Below are positions 54,639-62,735 of a DNA stretch of 64,000 bases, in pieces. The translations under genes and the position numbers were made by a program. Numbering within the stretch: position 1 is the stretch's first letter; each line of letters begins with the position of its first letter. The notes beneath the pieces were generated by a model. It worked only from the letters and a program-made list of their open reading frames with translations, was not told the DNA's origin and searched no databases. Source of the DNA: Hyphomicrobiaceae bacterium (GTDB lineage Bacteria > Pseudomonadota > Alphaproteobacteria > Rhizobiales > Hyphomicrobiaceae); contig JALHOW010000009.1 in assembly GCA_022842785.1 (NCBI GenBank), positions 1 through 64,000 on the forward strand. Reading direction: 5' to 3'.

Positions 54639-55403
54639 GAAGTAGTCGACCAATTCCTCTGCGTTCGACCAGATGAGCGCCAGACGCGCATCTCCGAAGA
54701 GCGAGTTGCGCAGCAGGACCTCCCACTCGACATGACGATAGCCGGCGCGTTGTGCCGTGCCACCGGCCACAACTTTGTCGACCATGAAGCTGAGGGTGAC
54801 GTCGCTGCCCCACTTGGTGAGGGAAAGGGCCTTGGTGAGGCGCGGCAGGATCGAGGTCAGGCCCTGCTTGCGGTACTCGGGATGATACCAGACGGCGCCC
54901 GAGTAGATGAACTGACCGGCAATGGCCTCGGCGGCCGGAGCCGTGATCGTGCAGGACTCACCCGGCAGGCGCTGACGGTCGGGATCGGGATAATAGAGGC
55001 TGAGGCTCTCCGTCTCTTCCCGGAACGTGCGCTCGCCGATGTCGTAGAAGCGCGCGGCCTGTGCCGCGATGATTTTACCGGAAGCATTGCGCCCGATCAG
55101 AGCAAAGCTGTTGGTGTTATTGATTCCGCCAAGCTCCGGGCTGAAGACCGCGAACAGGGGCGGCCAGCTATCGAGGTTTTGTTGGTTAACCTCGGTGAGC
55201 ACCTCGATCGGCGCGAACTGCAGATTGATGCCGCGCTCGCGGAGCATCGTATCGCCGCGCAGGAATAGCCGCGAGAGAAGCTGACGAGGGCCATGGTCGA
55301 TGCGCACATCGGCCAGGAAGTTCTGGTTGAAAGTCTGAGGAAGAATGGCAGGTGCCGGCACAGCGCGCAGGCTGCTGGCAGAAGCCCTAGCGGAGGTATG
55401 CAT
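54546..55403 (-). CDS. GNAT-like acyltransferase, function unknown
   Basis: 285 residues from ATG 55403. The acyl-CoA-binding signature is VWYHPEYRKQGLTSILPRLTKAL (Q/R-x-x-G-x pattern), preceded by SGAVWY strand. N-terminal region about 100 residues is extra. GNAT enzymes acylate small molecules or proteins. The stop region overlaps the plus-strand PAS-like gene by 93 bases. Upstream lies a perfect palindrome at 55520. Confidence 0.7.
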   Translation of the reverse strand: MHTSARASASSLRAVPAPAILPQTFNQNFLADVRIDHGPRQLLSRLFLRGDTMLRERGINLQFAPIEVLTEVNQQNLDSWPPLFAVFSPELGGINNTNSFALIGRNASGKIIAAQAARFYDIGERTFREETESLSLYYPDPDRQRLPGESCTITAPAAEAIAGQFIYSGAVWYHPEYRKQGLTSILPRLTKALSLTKWGSDVTLSFMVDKVVAGGTAQRAGYRHVEWEVLLRNSLFGDARLALIWSNAEELVDYFSGLLTPPEAKVDAVVDQRTAHNNTASVAQG

Positions 55404-55519
55404 TACAGGTTCCCCCAATGATACTGAACGCTAAGGACAGCGCACCGGAACGCCTTGCGGCAACGCTTCCTTAACCTTACTTATAGGATGGAATTCTTAT
55501 CTGATGCAAGAGTATTTAC

Positions 55520-55531
55520 GGTAAATTTACC
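55520..55531. promoter_or_regulatory. perfect 12-bp palindrome upstream of the GNAT-like gene
   Basis: GGTAAATTTACC at 55520-55531, in an AT-richer gap. It is 117 bases upstream of the GNAT-like start and the only gene that could read from it on the minus strand is that gene. Candidate operator for a dimeric regulator; no regulator has been identified. Confidence 0.45.
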
Positions 55532-55661
55532 AGCCTAAGTGCCGGAATCTGGGCGGAAATTGTCCTATTTTGAGACGCGAGTTAACACTTCGGCAATAGA
55601 TCGACCGGCAACTGGTTCAGACTAGGAAGAAAAGCCGCAATACACCCAAGGATTGCGCTGC

Positions 55662-57242
55662 TCAGCTCTGCAGCCGATAAAGCGTCGAAAGCGCGCGCGG
55701 GAGCAATTCGGGAAGATCCTCGGCAATCAAACCACCGCCCGCCTGCATGGCGGCGGCACCATGCAGCCATACGGCCGTCGCTGCGCCTTCGAACGGCGGT
55801 GCGCCCTGTGCGAGCAGGCCGGTAATGAAACCGGCGAGCACGTCTCCCGAGCCGGCCGTCGCCAGCCAGGGCGGCGCGTTCTCGTTGATCGCGACGCGGC
55901 CATCGGGCGCTGCGATGCAGGTGTCGGCGCCCTTCAGGACGATAACGGCACCACTTTCGCTCGCAGCCTGTCGAGCGCGCTCGAGACGCGATGCATCATG
56001 CCTGCCGAAGAGGCGGCGGAATTCGCCGTCGTGCGGGGTGAGCACCACCGGCCGCGCGGCATTGGCCTTGATGGCGGTGAAGAGCCGCTCCGGACCGGGC
56101 TCGGGATCGGCGGATGGTCCGGGGAGAAAGCCGAGCGGCGTGGGATCGATGTCGTCGCCGTCCGGAAAGTCCGGTCGTGCTGCGAATGACGTGAGGGCAT
56201 CGGCGTCGAGAACGATGGCGGCGCCGGACGCGAGCGCAATCTCGACCATGCGGCACGTCGCTAGGCCCACGCCTGAGCCGGGGCCGATCAGCACCGCGTT
56301 CTTGCGCTTGTCGGCCAGCACGCCGGCGAGGCCCTCGGGTACATTGAAGGGCTTGAGCATGATGGCGGTCAGATGCGCCGCATTGACGGGGAAGGCTGCG
56401 CGCGGGGTTGCAACAGTCACGAGGCCTGCGCCTATGCGCAGTGCGCCGCGGGCGCCGAGACGCGCCGCGCCTGTGCTCTCAGCGGGACCTGAAACGACGA
56501 CGGCGTGTCCGCGCGTGTACTTGTGCGCCTCGCTCGTCAGCGTCGGGATAGCGGCGCGCCAAAGCTCCGGGCCGTTCGCGAACGTGCGGGGTGCGATCTG
56601 ATCGAGCACACTGCTCGGGATGCCGATATCGGCAAGCGTCACGATCCCGCACAGCGCGCGGCCGGGCAGAAGGATATGGCCCGGCTTGCGGCGGAAGAAC
56701 GTAATGGACTGCGTTGCCTGAACGGCAGGGCCGGTCGGCGCACCGGTCGTGCCATCGAGCCCGCTCGGCACGTCGATGGCGAGCACCGGCAGGCCCGATG
56801 CGTTCACCGCGTGGAGGGTCTCGGCGGCGGCGCCCTCGATGGGTCGGGAGATACCTGCGCCGAACAAGCCATCGATGATGAGATCGCAGTCGCGAATGCA
56901 GGTTGGGCCGATGGGTTCTATGGCGTCCGACCAAAGTGCCGCGAAATGTGCGGCATCACCCTTGAGCGTGCCGCGCTCACCGAGCAGTGCCAATCGCACG
57001 CGATAGCCTCGCTCGACCAACCGGCGCGCCGCAACGAACGCGTCGCCGCCATTATTGCCGGGTCCGGCCAGCACGAGAATACGCGCGCTGATGCCCACCA
57101 TGGTGCCGGCTACATCGGCGACCGCCTCGCCGGCGCGCGCCATGAGCTCGAGCGATGACACGCAGGCAACAACAGCCAACCGGTCCGCCTCGGCCATCTC
57201 CTTGGTTGTGAGCAGCTCGATAGGGGCCGTTACGTCAGACAT
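55662..57242 (-). CDS. nnr: bifunctional NAD(P)HX dehydratase / epimerase
   Basis: 526 residues. N-terminal epimerase (NnrE/YjeF_N): VLAGPGNNGGDAFVAARRLVERGY and IDGLFGAGISRP. C-terminal ADP-dependent dehydratase (NnrD/carbohydrate-kinase-like): AVLIGPGSGVG, VLTPHDGEFRRLFG, and GSGDVLAGFITGLLAQG near the end. Repairs hydrated NADH/NADPH. Fusion of both activities is normal in bacteria. Followed upstream by two small minus-strand genes. Confidence 0.95.
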   Translation of the reverse strand: MSDVTAPIELLTTKEMAEADRLAVVACVSSLELMARAGEAVADVAGTMVGISARILVLAGPGNNGGDAFVAARRLVERGYRVRLALLGERGTLKGDAAHFAALWSDAIEPIGPTCIRDCDLIIDGLFGAGISRPIEGAAAETLHAVNASGLPVLAIDVPSGLDGTTGAPTGPAVQATQSITFFRRKPGHILLPGRALCGIVTLADIGIPSSVLDQIAPRTFANGPELWRAAIPTLTSEAHKYTRGHAVVVSGPAESTGAARLGARGALRIGAGLVTVATPRAAFPVNAAHLTAIMLKPFNVPEGLAGVLADKRKNAVLIGPGSGVGLATCRMVEIALASGAAIVLDADALTSFAARPDFPDGDDIDPTPLGFLPGPSADPEPGPERLFTAIKANAARPVVLTPHDGEFRRLFGRHDASRLERARQAASESGAVIVLKGADTCIAAPDGRVAINENAPPWLATAGSGDVLAGFITGLLAQGAPPFEGAATAVWLHGAAAMQAGGGLIAEDLPELLPRALSTLYRLQS

Positions 57243-57245
57243 TCG

Positions 57246-57449
57246 CTAGATCTTCTCGAGCCACACCAGCAGACCGCGCACGATGCCGATCGGAAAGAAG
57301 ACAATGTCACCGAACAACCAGAGCCAGCGTCGTGCCTGCGCGTCGTGCACCAGCGCCGTCACGAACAACGCGGCGAGACCTGCTGCGATGACCCATTGCA
57401 CGAGGCCCGTGCCGAAAGCCATCGGGAAGAACCAGTAGTAGTCATACAT
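57246..57449 (-). CDS. small two-helix membrane protein
   Basis: 67 residues: MYDYYWFFPMAFGTGLVQWVI then AAGLAALFVTALVH and a second hydrophobic segment WLWLFGDIVFFPIGIVRGLLVW ending in LEKI. Start ATG 57449 lies within the 3' end of the VOC gene (8-base overlap), and its stop precedes nnr by four bases, so it is co-transcribed. No family recognised. Confidence 0.68.
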   Translation of the reverse strand: MYDYYWFFPMAFGTGLVQWVIAAGLAALFVTALVHDAQARRWLWLFGDIVFFPIGIVRGLLVWLEKI

Positions 57450-57858
57450 CGGCGGCCCCTGCTGCTTTCATGCGCGGATCTGCGTACGTGCTGAGTTCGA
57501 CGAGATTGCCATCGGGATCGCGAATGTAGATCGAGTGGAGCGTGCCGCGCGCGCCCGTCCGCTCGGACGGCGGGACGAGGATCGGCACGTCGTTCGCGAC
57601 CAGTTGCTCCTCGACGCCGTCGAAGTCGTCGACCAGCAGGCAGATGTCGCCGGAGCCGGTCATCGGGTGCTCGGCGCGCGGTGAGAACATGTTGTCCGAC
57701 TGGTGCAGATTTATCTTGTGCGGACCGAACCTCAGTGCCGAGCGCCGGTCGGGGCCGAACACCTCATGTGTCATGCCGAGTGCGCGCGTGTAGAAGGCGA
57801 CGGTGCGTTCGATCGAGGCGACCGTCAGCACGAAATGGTCGAAGCCGATGACTTTCAC
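57442..57858 (-). CDS. VOC family (glyoxalase/dioxygenase fold) protein
   Basis: 138 residues from GTG 57858, which gives the conserved KVIGFDHFVLTVASIERTVAFYTRALGMTHEVF beginning. Vicinal-oxygen-chelate fold, with metal-ligand-like H (HFVLT) and E (DPDGNLVELSTY). Substrate unknown. First gene of a minus-strand unit with the small membrane protein and nnr. Confidence 0.84.
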   Translation of the reverse strand: MKVIGFDHFVLTVASIERTVAFYTRALGMTHEVFGPDRRSALRFGPHKINLHQSDNMFSPRAEHPMTGSGDICLLVDDFDGVEEQLVANDVPILVPPSERTGARGTLHSIYIRDPDGNLVELSTYADPRMKAAGAADV

Positions 57859-58157
57859 GGGTGCAGTCTCCTGCGTGCCGATGCGTTGCGCGCACTCTGA
57901 TCCGCGTTGTCGCGCCTCGCAACTCAAATGCTCATGGTTTGAGTGCCGCGGGCTGCTGTTTTTTTTAAGGGACGGCCTAACGGTCGGCGCGCGGTCGCGC
58001 GCTCAGGAAGAGGTGCTATTGCACTCCGCAGTGGCAGTCTGCCCTCGGCTGCCAAAACGAGTGCGGTGGCGGCCGAAGGCCGCAAGGCAAGAATGCCGAC
58101 CGGGAAAGTGGCAGCCGCGGCGCCAGTAGCCGAAGGCGTTGGCGTCCGCGGATAAAC
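57859..58157. other. intergenic region between VOC gene and PanB-like gene
   Basis: No gene seen. It contains a T8 run at about 57959-57966, several CG-rich palindromes (GCGCGCGGTCGCGCG; GCGGCC-GAA-GGCCGC), and an overall repeat-like look, without a clear match to the recJ-suhB element. It should hold the promoter of the VOC gene and the 3' end of the PanB-like transcript. Confidence 0.4.
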
Positions 58158-59048
58158 TCAAATCTGCTTACGCTTCTGCACCATCTTCGCGAACTTCTCG
58201 TACTCCTCTTCCTTCACCGTGTAGGAGTGATCGTCATCGGGGAAGGTGCCTTCCTTGACCTCCTTCACGTACTGCTTGATGCCGTTCACGGCGACCTCGG
58301 TGAGATTGGCGAAGCGCTTCGTGAACTTCGGCTTGAAGTCTGTGAAGACGCCGAGCAGGTCGTGACAAAGAAGGATCTGGCCATCCGTGCCGACGCCGGC
58401 GCCGATGCCGATGGTCGGTATCGTGAGCTGCTCGGAGATGAGGCGCGCGATCTTCGCGGGCACGGCCTCGAACTCCAGCATGAAGCAGCCGGCATCCTCG
58501 ATCGCGAGTGCATCCTCGAGGATCTTCATGGCGGCGTCGGCCGTGCGGCCCTGGATCTTGAAACCGCCGAACGTTGCGATGGTGTGCGGCGTGAGGCCAA
58601 TGTGCGAGGCGGTTGGAATGCCCGCATCGACAAGGGCCTTCAGGATGTGCGCCTGCGACTTGCCACCCTGCGGCTTCACCGCGTCCGTCAGCGCGTCCTG
58701 CATGAAGCGCGTCGCGTTGACGAGGGCGCGGTCGACGGTGTTGTAGCTCTGGTAGGGCATACAGCCGAGTACGAACGTATTCGGGGCGCCGCGCCGGATG
58801 GCCTGCGCGTGCATGGTCATCATGTCCATGGTCGCAGGGATCGTGCTCTTGTGGCCGTGCGCGATCATGGCGAGGCTGTCGCCGACCACGGCGACGTCTA
58901 CGCCGGCCATTTCCGCCCACTGCGCGGCGGTGTAATCCGGCACGGACATGTAGACCATCTTCTCGCCCGTCTTCTTGCTGTCACGGATCTCCGTGATCGT
59001 CCGTTTTTCGCGCTTCTTTGCCGCTTCGCCCGCCGGTGTGCTGGCCAT
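58158..59048 (-). CDS. PanB-family protein (ketopantoate hydroxymethyltransferase-like) with altered metal ligands
   Basis: 296 residues from ATG 59048. Overall PanB: GDSLAMIAHGHKSTIPAT, RRGAPNTFVL, SHIGLTPHTIATFGGFKIQGRT, IPTIGIGAGVGTDGQILLCHDLLG, and catalytic-base E194 (LEFEAVP). But of the three Mg ligands known in E. coli PanB (Asp45, Asp84, Glu114), only D57 (GDS) is kept; Asp84 is C96 (LGCMPY) and Glu114 is Q127 (AVKPQGG), while the Lys of this motif (K125) remains. A ~16-residue basic N-terminal extension is present and no panC follows. It may not make ketopantoate. Confidence 0.8.
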   Translation of the reverse strand: MASTPAGEAAKKREKRTITEIRDSKKTGEKMVYMSVPDYTAAQWAEMAGVDVAVVGDSLAMIAHGHKSTIPATMDMMTMHAQAIRRGAPNTFVLGCMPYQSYNTVDRALVNATRFMQDALTDAVKPQGGKSQAHILKALVDAGIPTASHIGLTPHTIATFGGFKIQGRTADAAMKILEDALAIEDAGCFMLEFEAVPAKIARLISEQLTIPTIGIGAGVGTDGQILLCHDLLGVFTDFKPKFTKRFANLTEVAVNGIKQYVKEVKEGTFPDDDHSYTVKEEEYEKFAKMVQKRKQI

Positions 59049-59142
59049 GGTTTCACTCCCTCCGTGCTGATATATCTTGCGTATGCTAAGGAGTGGCATG
59101 GTCGAGGGCAAGCAGCACCTCGCGCGTTCGGGAGAGGTACAC

Positions 59143-59511
59143 ATGTGGTTGTTGAGCTGGAGCGCGCTCGTGATGTTCGCGCTGCTGGTGATGAGCGCGG
59201 CGCTCTACGGGCTGACGGCGAGCGGTCATTTTCCGAGCGAACACCGGGCGGAAGCCCTGCGCTCGACAGGCGGCGCGGCCATCCTCTGGGGCACGATGGC
59301 ATTGGCGCTGGCGACCGCGATCGTCGGACTGGCGCTCGCCTGGACCGTACTGCCCTGGACCTGGGCCGTGATCGTCGGCGGGGCGGTGCTGCTCATGGCG
59401 CCGCTGGTCCTCCAGCTCTTCCCCGACAGCTTTGTCGATGGGCGGGCCGGGCTCCTCGTGTTCGCCGGTATTGGCGGGGTGCTGTCGCTTGCGGTGTTGG
59501 CCTACGCCTAG
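59143..59511 (+). CDS. small hypothetical membrane protein
   Basis: 122 residues from ATG 59143, with GGAGAGG upstream. Four predicted membrane helices: LLSWSALVMFALLVMSAALYGL, AAILWGTMALALATAIVGLAL, AVIVGGAVLLMAPLVLQL and GLLVFAGIGGVLSLAVLAY. No family recognised. It lies 39 bases before phoR and may be co-transcribed. Confidence 0.7.
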   Translation: MWLLSWSALVMFALLVMSAALYGLTASGHFPSEHRAEALRSTGGAAILWGTMALALATAIVGLALAWTVLPWTWAVIVGGAVLLMAPLVLQLFPDSFVDGRAGLLVFAGIGGVLSLAVLAYA

Positions 59512-59550
59512 GGGTGTCGGAGCCGCGCACAAGGGTCTAAAAGACGACGC

Positions 59551-60918
59551 ATGACAGTGCGCGAAACGGAGAAGCGGCGCGTGCGACTGCTCGGCGGTAG
59601 CGAGCAATATTCCATCGGCGATGTGCTGCGGCGCGGGCTCGAGACGGCTGTGCGGCGCATACGTCAGCGCGCGCCCTTGCTGCTCGCGGTTACGATCGGT
59701 GGTGGTGCTGTCGGCTTGATCGGCGGTCTCTCGCCGTGGATGGTTGCGCTCGGCGCTGGTCTGGCATTTGTGCTGGCCGGCCTCGTCTCGCTGGAGGGCG
59801 AAGCCGACACGATCGAAGCGGCGGCCGCGCTCGCGCAACGCGGTGCCATGGCCGATCTCGCGGCGCGCTGGCGTGCCGCGCTCGATGCGGTGCCGGATCC
59901 GGTGATCGCACTCGATGAGACCGGCGCCATCGTGCACATCAATCCGGCGGCACAAGAGATCTACGTGCTGCTGCGGTCCGGCGGGCAACCGTCGCTTCTG
60001 AGCCGGGATCCCGAATTTCTCCAAGCCATCGACGAAGTGCTCGATGACGGACGCCAGCGTACGGTCGAGATTCAGGAGCGCGTGCCGATCGATCGCCGCG
60101 TCAGGATCACGCTCACGGCCATGAGCGGGGCTACTGCAGAGGCTGGTGCTCCGCGCGTCGTGATCGCTCTGCGCGATCTGACCGAGCAGGATCGCCTTGG
60201 GCGCATGCGCGCGGACTTCGTCGCCAATGCGAGCCATGAGCTGCGCACGCCGCTCGCCTCGCTCGTGGGTTTCATCGAGACGCTGCAGGGCCGGGCGAGC
60301 GACGATCCAGCGGCACGCGCGCGCTTTCTCGGCATCATGCAGCAGCAGGCTGCACGTATGGCGCGGCTCGTCGATGATCTCTTGTCCTTGAGCCGCGTCG
60401 AGATGCGCGAGCACCTGCCGCCGCGCACAGCAATCGATCTCAACGAGACCATCGGAGCTGCCGTGCAGGCGCTGGAGCCGGTCGCGCGCGCATCTGGATC
60501 GGCACTGTCGTTCTCGCCCTCCGACGGGCCGGCTGTCGTTCTTGGCGATACCGACGAGATCGTGCAGATCCTACAGAACCTCGTGCAGAACGCGCTGAAG
60601 TACGGCGCGCCCGGGTGCCCGGTAGCTGTGTCCATCCGCCGGGAAGCACGCGGGCCGACGAGCCGCATTGCCGTTGCCATACGCGACGAAGGGCCCGGCA
60701 TTCCGCCAGAGCACCTGCCACGCCTCACGGAACGCTTCTATCGCGTGAATGCCAAGTCGAGCCGCGAGAAGGGCGGCACGGGCCTTGGGCTTGCCATCGT
60801 CAAGCACATCGTCAATCGCCACCGCGGCGAGTTCAGGATCGCGTCGGAGCCAGGAAAGGGCTCGACGTTCACGTTCCTCATTGACGAGCAGGCGCGCCGG
60901 CCGAGCGCGGCGCTGTAG
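59551..60918 (+). CDS. phoR: phosphate regulon sensor histidine kinase
   Basis: 455 residues. Two membrane segments (LLLAVTIGGGAVGLIGGL; VALGAGLAFVLAGLVSL), a PAS domain (about 105-210), HisKA with H229 (NASHELRTPLASL), and HATPase_c with N, G1 (RDEGPGIPPE) and G2 (GGTGLGLAIVKHI) boxes. Phosphorylates PhoB when phosphate is scarce. No pst transporter follows; phoU does. Identity is from context and domain order. Confidence 0.9.
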   Translation: MTVRETEKRRVRLLGGSEQYSIGDVLRRGLETAVRRIRQRAPLLLAVTIGGGAVGLIGGLSPWMVALGAGLAFVLAGLVSLEGEADTIEAAAALAQRGAMADLAARWRAALDAVPDPVIALDETGAIVHINPAAQEIYVLLRSGGQPSLLSRDPEFLQAIDEVLDDGRQRTVEIQERVPIDRRVRITLTAMSGATAEAGAPRVVIALRDLTEQDRLGRMRADFVANASHELRTPLASLVGFIETLQGRASDDPAARARFLGIMQQQAARMARLVDDLLSLSRVEMREHLPPRTAIDLNETIGAAVQALEPVARASGSALSFSPSDGPAVVLGDTDEIVQILQNLVQNALKYGAPGCPVAVSIRREARGPTSRIAVAIRDEGPGIPPEHLPRLTERFYRVNAKSSREKGGTGLGLAIVKHIVNRHRGEFRIASEPGKGSTFTFLIDEQARRPSAAL

Positions 60919-60950
60919 GCGGATTTATTACGCCATAATAATAGGTTATT

Positions 60951-60968
60951 CTGTCACAAAGTTGTAGG
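60951..60968 (+). promoter_or_regulatory. possible PHO box upstream of phoU
   Basis: CTGTCACAAAG followed by TTGTAGG resembles a PhoB-binding repeat pair (CTGTCAC plus a degenerate TTGTAGG half at the 11-base period), in an AT-richer stretch between phoR and phoU. It is about 80 bases before the phoU start, suggesting that phoU-phoB have their own PhoB-responsive promoter. Confidence 0.4.
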
Positions 60969-61048
60969 CTGACAGCGCTAGATTGCGGCGCAATCAGAGG
61001 CGGCCCCCGTTGGGCGGCACAAATGCCTCGGACAATCGGAGCACCAGG

Positions 61049-61765
61049 ATGCGCGAGCACACGGTCAAGGCCTTCGAGCAGGAACTGCTTCTGCTGGACA
61101 AGCGCGTCACGCAGATGGGTGGCCTCGCCGAGCAGCAGCTCGGGCGCGCCTTCGAAGCCCTCGAGCGGCGCGATCCGAAACTCGCGGCCGAGATCGTCGC
61201 GGGTGATGCGCTGATCGACCAGCTCGAGCGCGACCTGCAGGATCAGGCGATCGTCATGATCGCCAAACGCCAGCCGCTGGCCGACGACCTGCGCCACATC
61301 ATGACCGTGCTCAAGATCGCGGGTGATCTCGAGCGGATCGGCGATCTCGCGAAGAACATCGCCAAGCGTGCGCTCGCCATCTCGGGTGAGAACCATCCGA
61401 AGTCGCTCATGACCGGCCTCAAGAACATGACGGAGCTGGCGCTGCACCAGCTCAAGGACGTTCTCGATGCCTACAGCGAGCGGCAGGCCGACAAAGCGCT
61501 CACGGTGTGGCGTTCCGACGAGCAGATCGACGCGATGTACAACTCGCTGTTCCGCGAGCTGCTGACCTACATGATGGAAGACCCGCGCAACATCGGGCTC
61601 TGCACCCATCTGCTGTTCGGCGCCAAGAATATCGAGCGGATCGGCGACCACACGACGAACATCGCCGAGAACGTGCATTTCCTCGTCCACGGGAAGCCCG
61701 TAACGGACGCGCGGCCGAAGGGCGACGATACCAGTTCGACGCTGATCACGACTCAAGAGACGTGA
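61049..61765 (+). CDS. phoU: phosphate transport regulator PhoU
   Basis: 238 residues from ATG 61049. Two PhoU repeats of three helices, with conserved D/E-rich metal motifs: DLERIGDLAKNIAKRA and NIERIGDHTTNIAENV. Negative modulator of PhoR and Pst. Next to phoB, but there is no pstB in the window. Confidence 0.95.
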   Translation: MREHTVKAFEQELLLLDKRVTQMGGLAEQQLGRAFEALERRDPKLAAEIVAGDALIDQLERDLQDQAIVMIAKRQPLADDLRHIMTVLKIAGDLERIGDLAKNIAKRALAISGENHPKSLMTGLKNMTELALHQLKDVLDAYSERQADKALTVWRSDEQIDAMYNSLFRELLTYMMEDPRNIGLCTHLLFGAKNIERIGDHTTNIAENVHFLVHGKPVTDARPKGDDTSSTLITTQET

Positions 61766-61938
61766 TCGCGGACAGAGATGCGTGGCGCCGCCAATGGCCG
61801 CGATGAGATGGCCGGAAGCAGGGCACCCACGCTGTAAGTTTGGAGAGTGACGTGCGCATTGCGACATTGAGATCGGCGCGGGGACAGGTGGTCCGCAGTG
61901 ATCCTGCGCTGGGGCAATCCAGGGAGAGCCGGGCCCGC

Positions 61939-62625
61939 ATGAGCATCAGGATCCTGGTGGTCGAGGACGATCCCGCCATCGTCGAGCTGATCACGTACAA
62001 CCTGGAAGCCGACGGCTTCGACGTCATCGTCGCGGAGACGGGCGAGGAAGCGCAGCTCCTCATCAACGAGGAGAATTTCGACCTCGTCCTCCTCGACTGG
62101 ATGCTGCCGGGTGTCTCCGGTATCGAGCTCTGCCGGCGTCTGCGCCAGCGCCAGGAGACGATGGCCGTTCCCATCATCATGCTGACGGCGCGCGGCGAGG
62201 AAGGGGACCGCGTGCGCGGTCTTGCAACTGGGGCGGACGACTACATCGTCAAGCCGTTCTCGGTTGCCGAACTGGTCGCGCGCGTCAAGGCCATGCTGCG
62301 GCGCGCCGCGCCTGAGCGCGTCTCGGACATGATCACGGTCGGCGATGTGGTCCTCGATCGCCTCGCCCATCGCGTGCGTCGCTCGCAGCGCGAAGTCCGC
62401 CTCGGGCCGACCGAGTATCGCCTGCTCGAATTCATGATGGAGCGGGCGGGGCGCGTGCTCAGCCGCGAGCAGATCCTCGATGGGGTCTGGGGCCGCCAGG
62501 CCGAGCTCGACGAGCGCACGGTCGACGTGCACATCGGGCGCCTGAGGAAGGCCCTCATCCGCGGCAAGGAAGCCGAAGTCATTCGCACGGTCCGCGGTGC
62601 AGGCTATGTCATCGAGCCGGCCTGA
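61939..62625 (+). CDS. phoB: phosphate regulon response regulator PhoB
   Basis: 228 residues from ATG 61939; longer starts at 61840 lack conservation. Receiver domain with VVEDDP and phospho-acceptor D53 (LVLLDWMLPGVSG), K at KPFS, then an OmpR-type winged helix (LGPTEYRLLEFMMERAGRVLSREQIL; TVDVHIGRLRKAL; VIRTVRGAGYVIE). Binds PHO boxes. Gene order phoR, phoU, phoB. Confidence 0.94.
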   Translation: MSIRILVVEDDPAIVELITYNLEADGFDVIVAETGEEAQLLINEENFDLVLLDWMLPGVSGIELCRRLRQRQETMAVPIIMLTARGEEGDRVRGLATGADDYIVKPFSVAELVARVKAMLRRAAPERVSDMITVGDVVLDRLAHRVRRSQREVRLGPTEYRLLEFMMERAGRVLSREQILDGVWGRQAELDERTVDVHIGRLRKALIRGKEAEVIRTVRGAGYVIEPA

Positions 62626-62735
62626 GGTTGCCTAAGCGGGCGCGAGTCGCGCCGCTTCTCTCGGCGGCCTGCCGGTGCTAGAGGGTCGTGATCGCGCACC
62701 CGCGCGGCCAGACATCTCTCGCGACCGGCCCCATC

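Noticed and set aside
57955-58157. Another copy of the palindromic element seen at 23484-23715
   Set aside because: The order of hairpins does not match and arms do not align across the gap; only generic CG palindromes are present.
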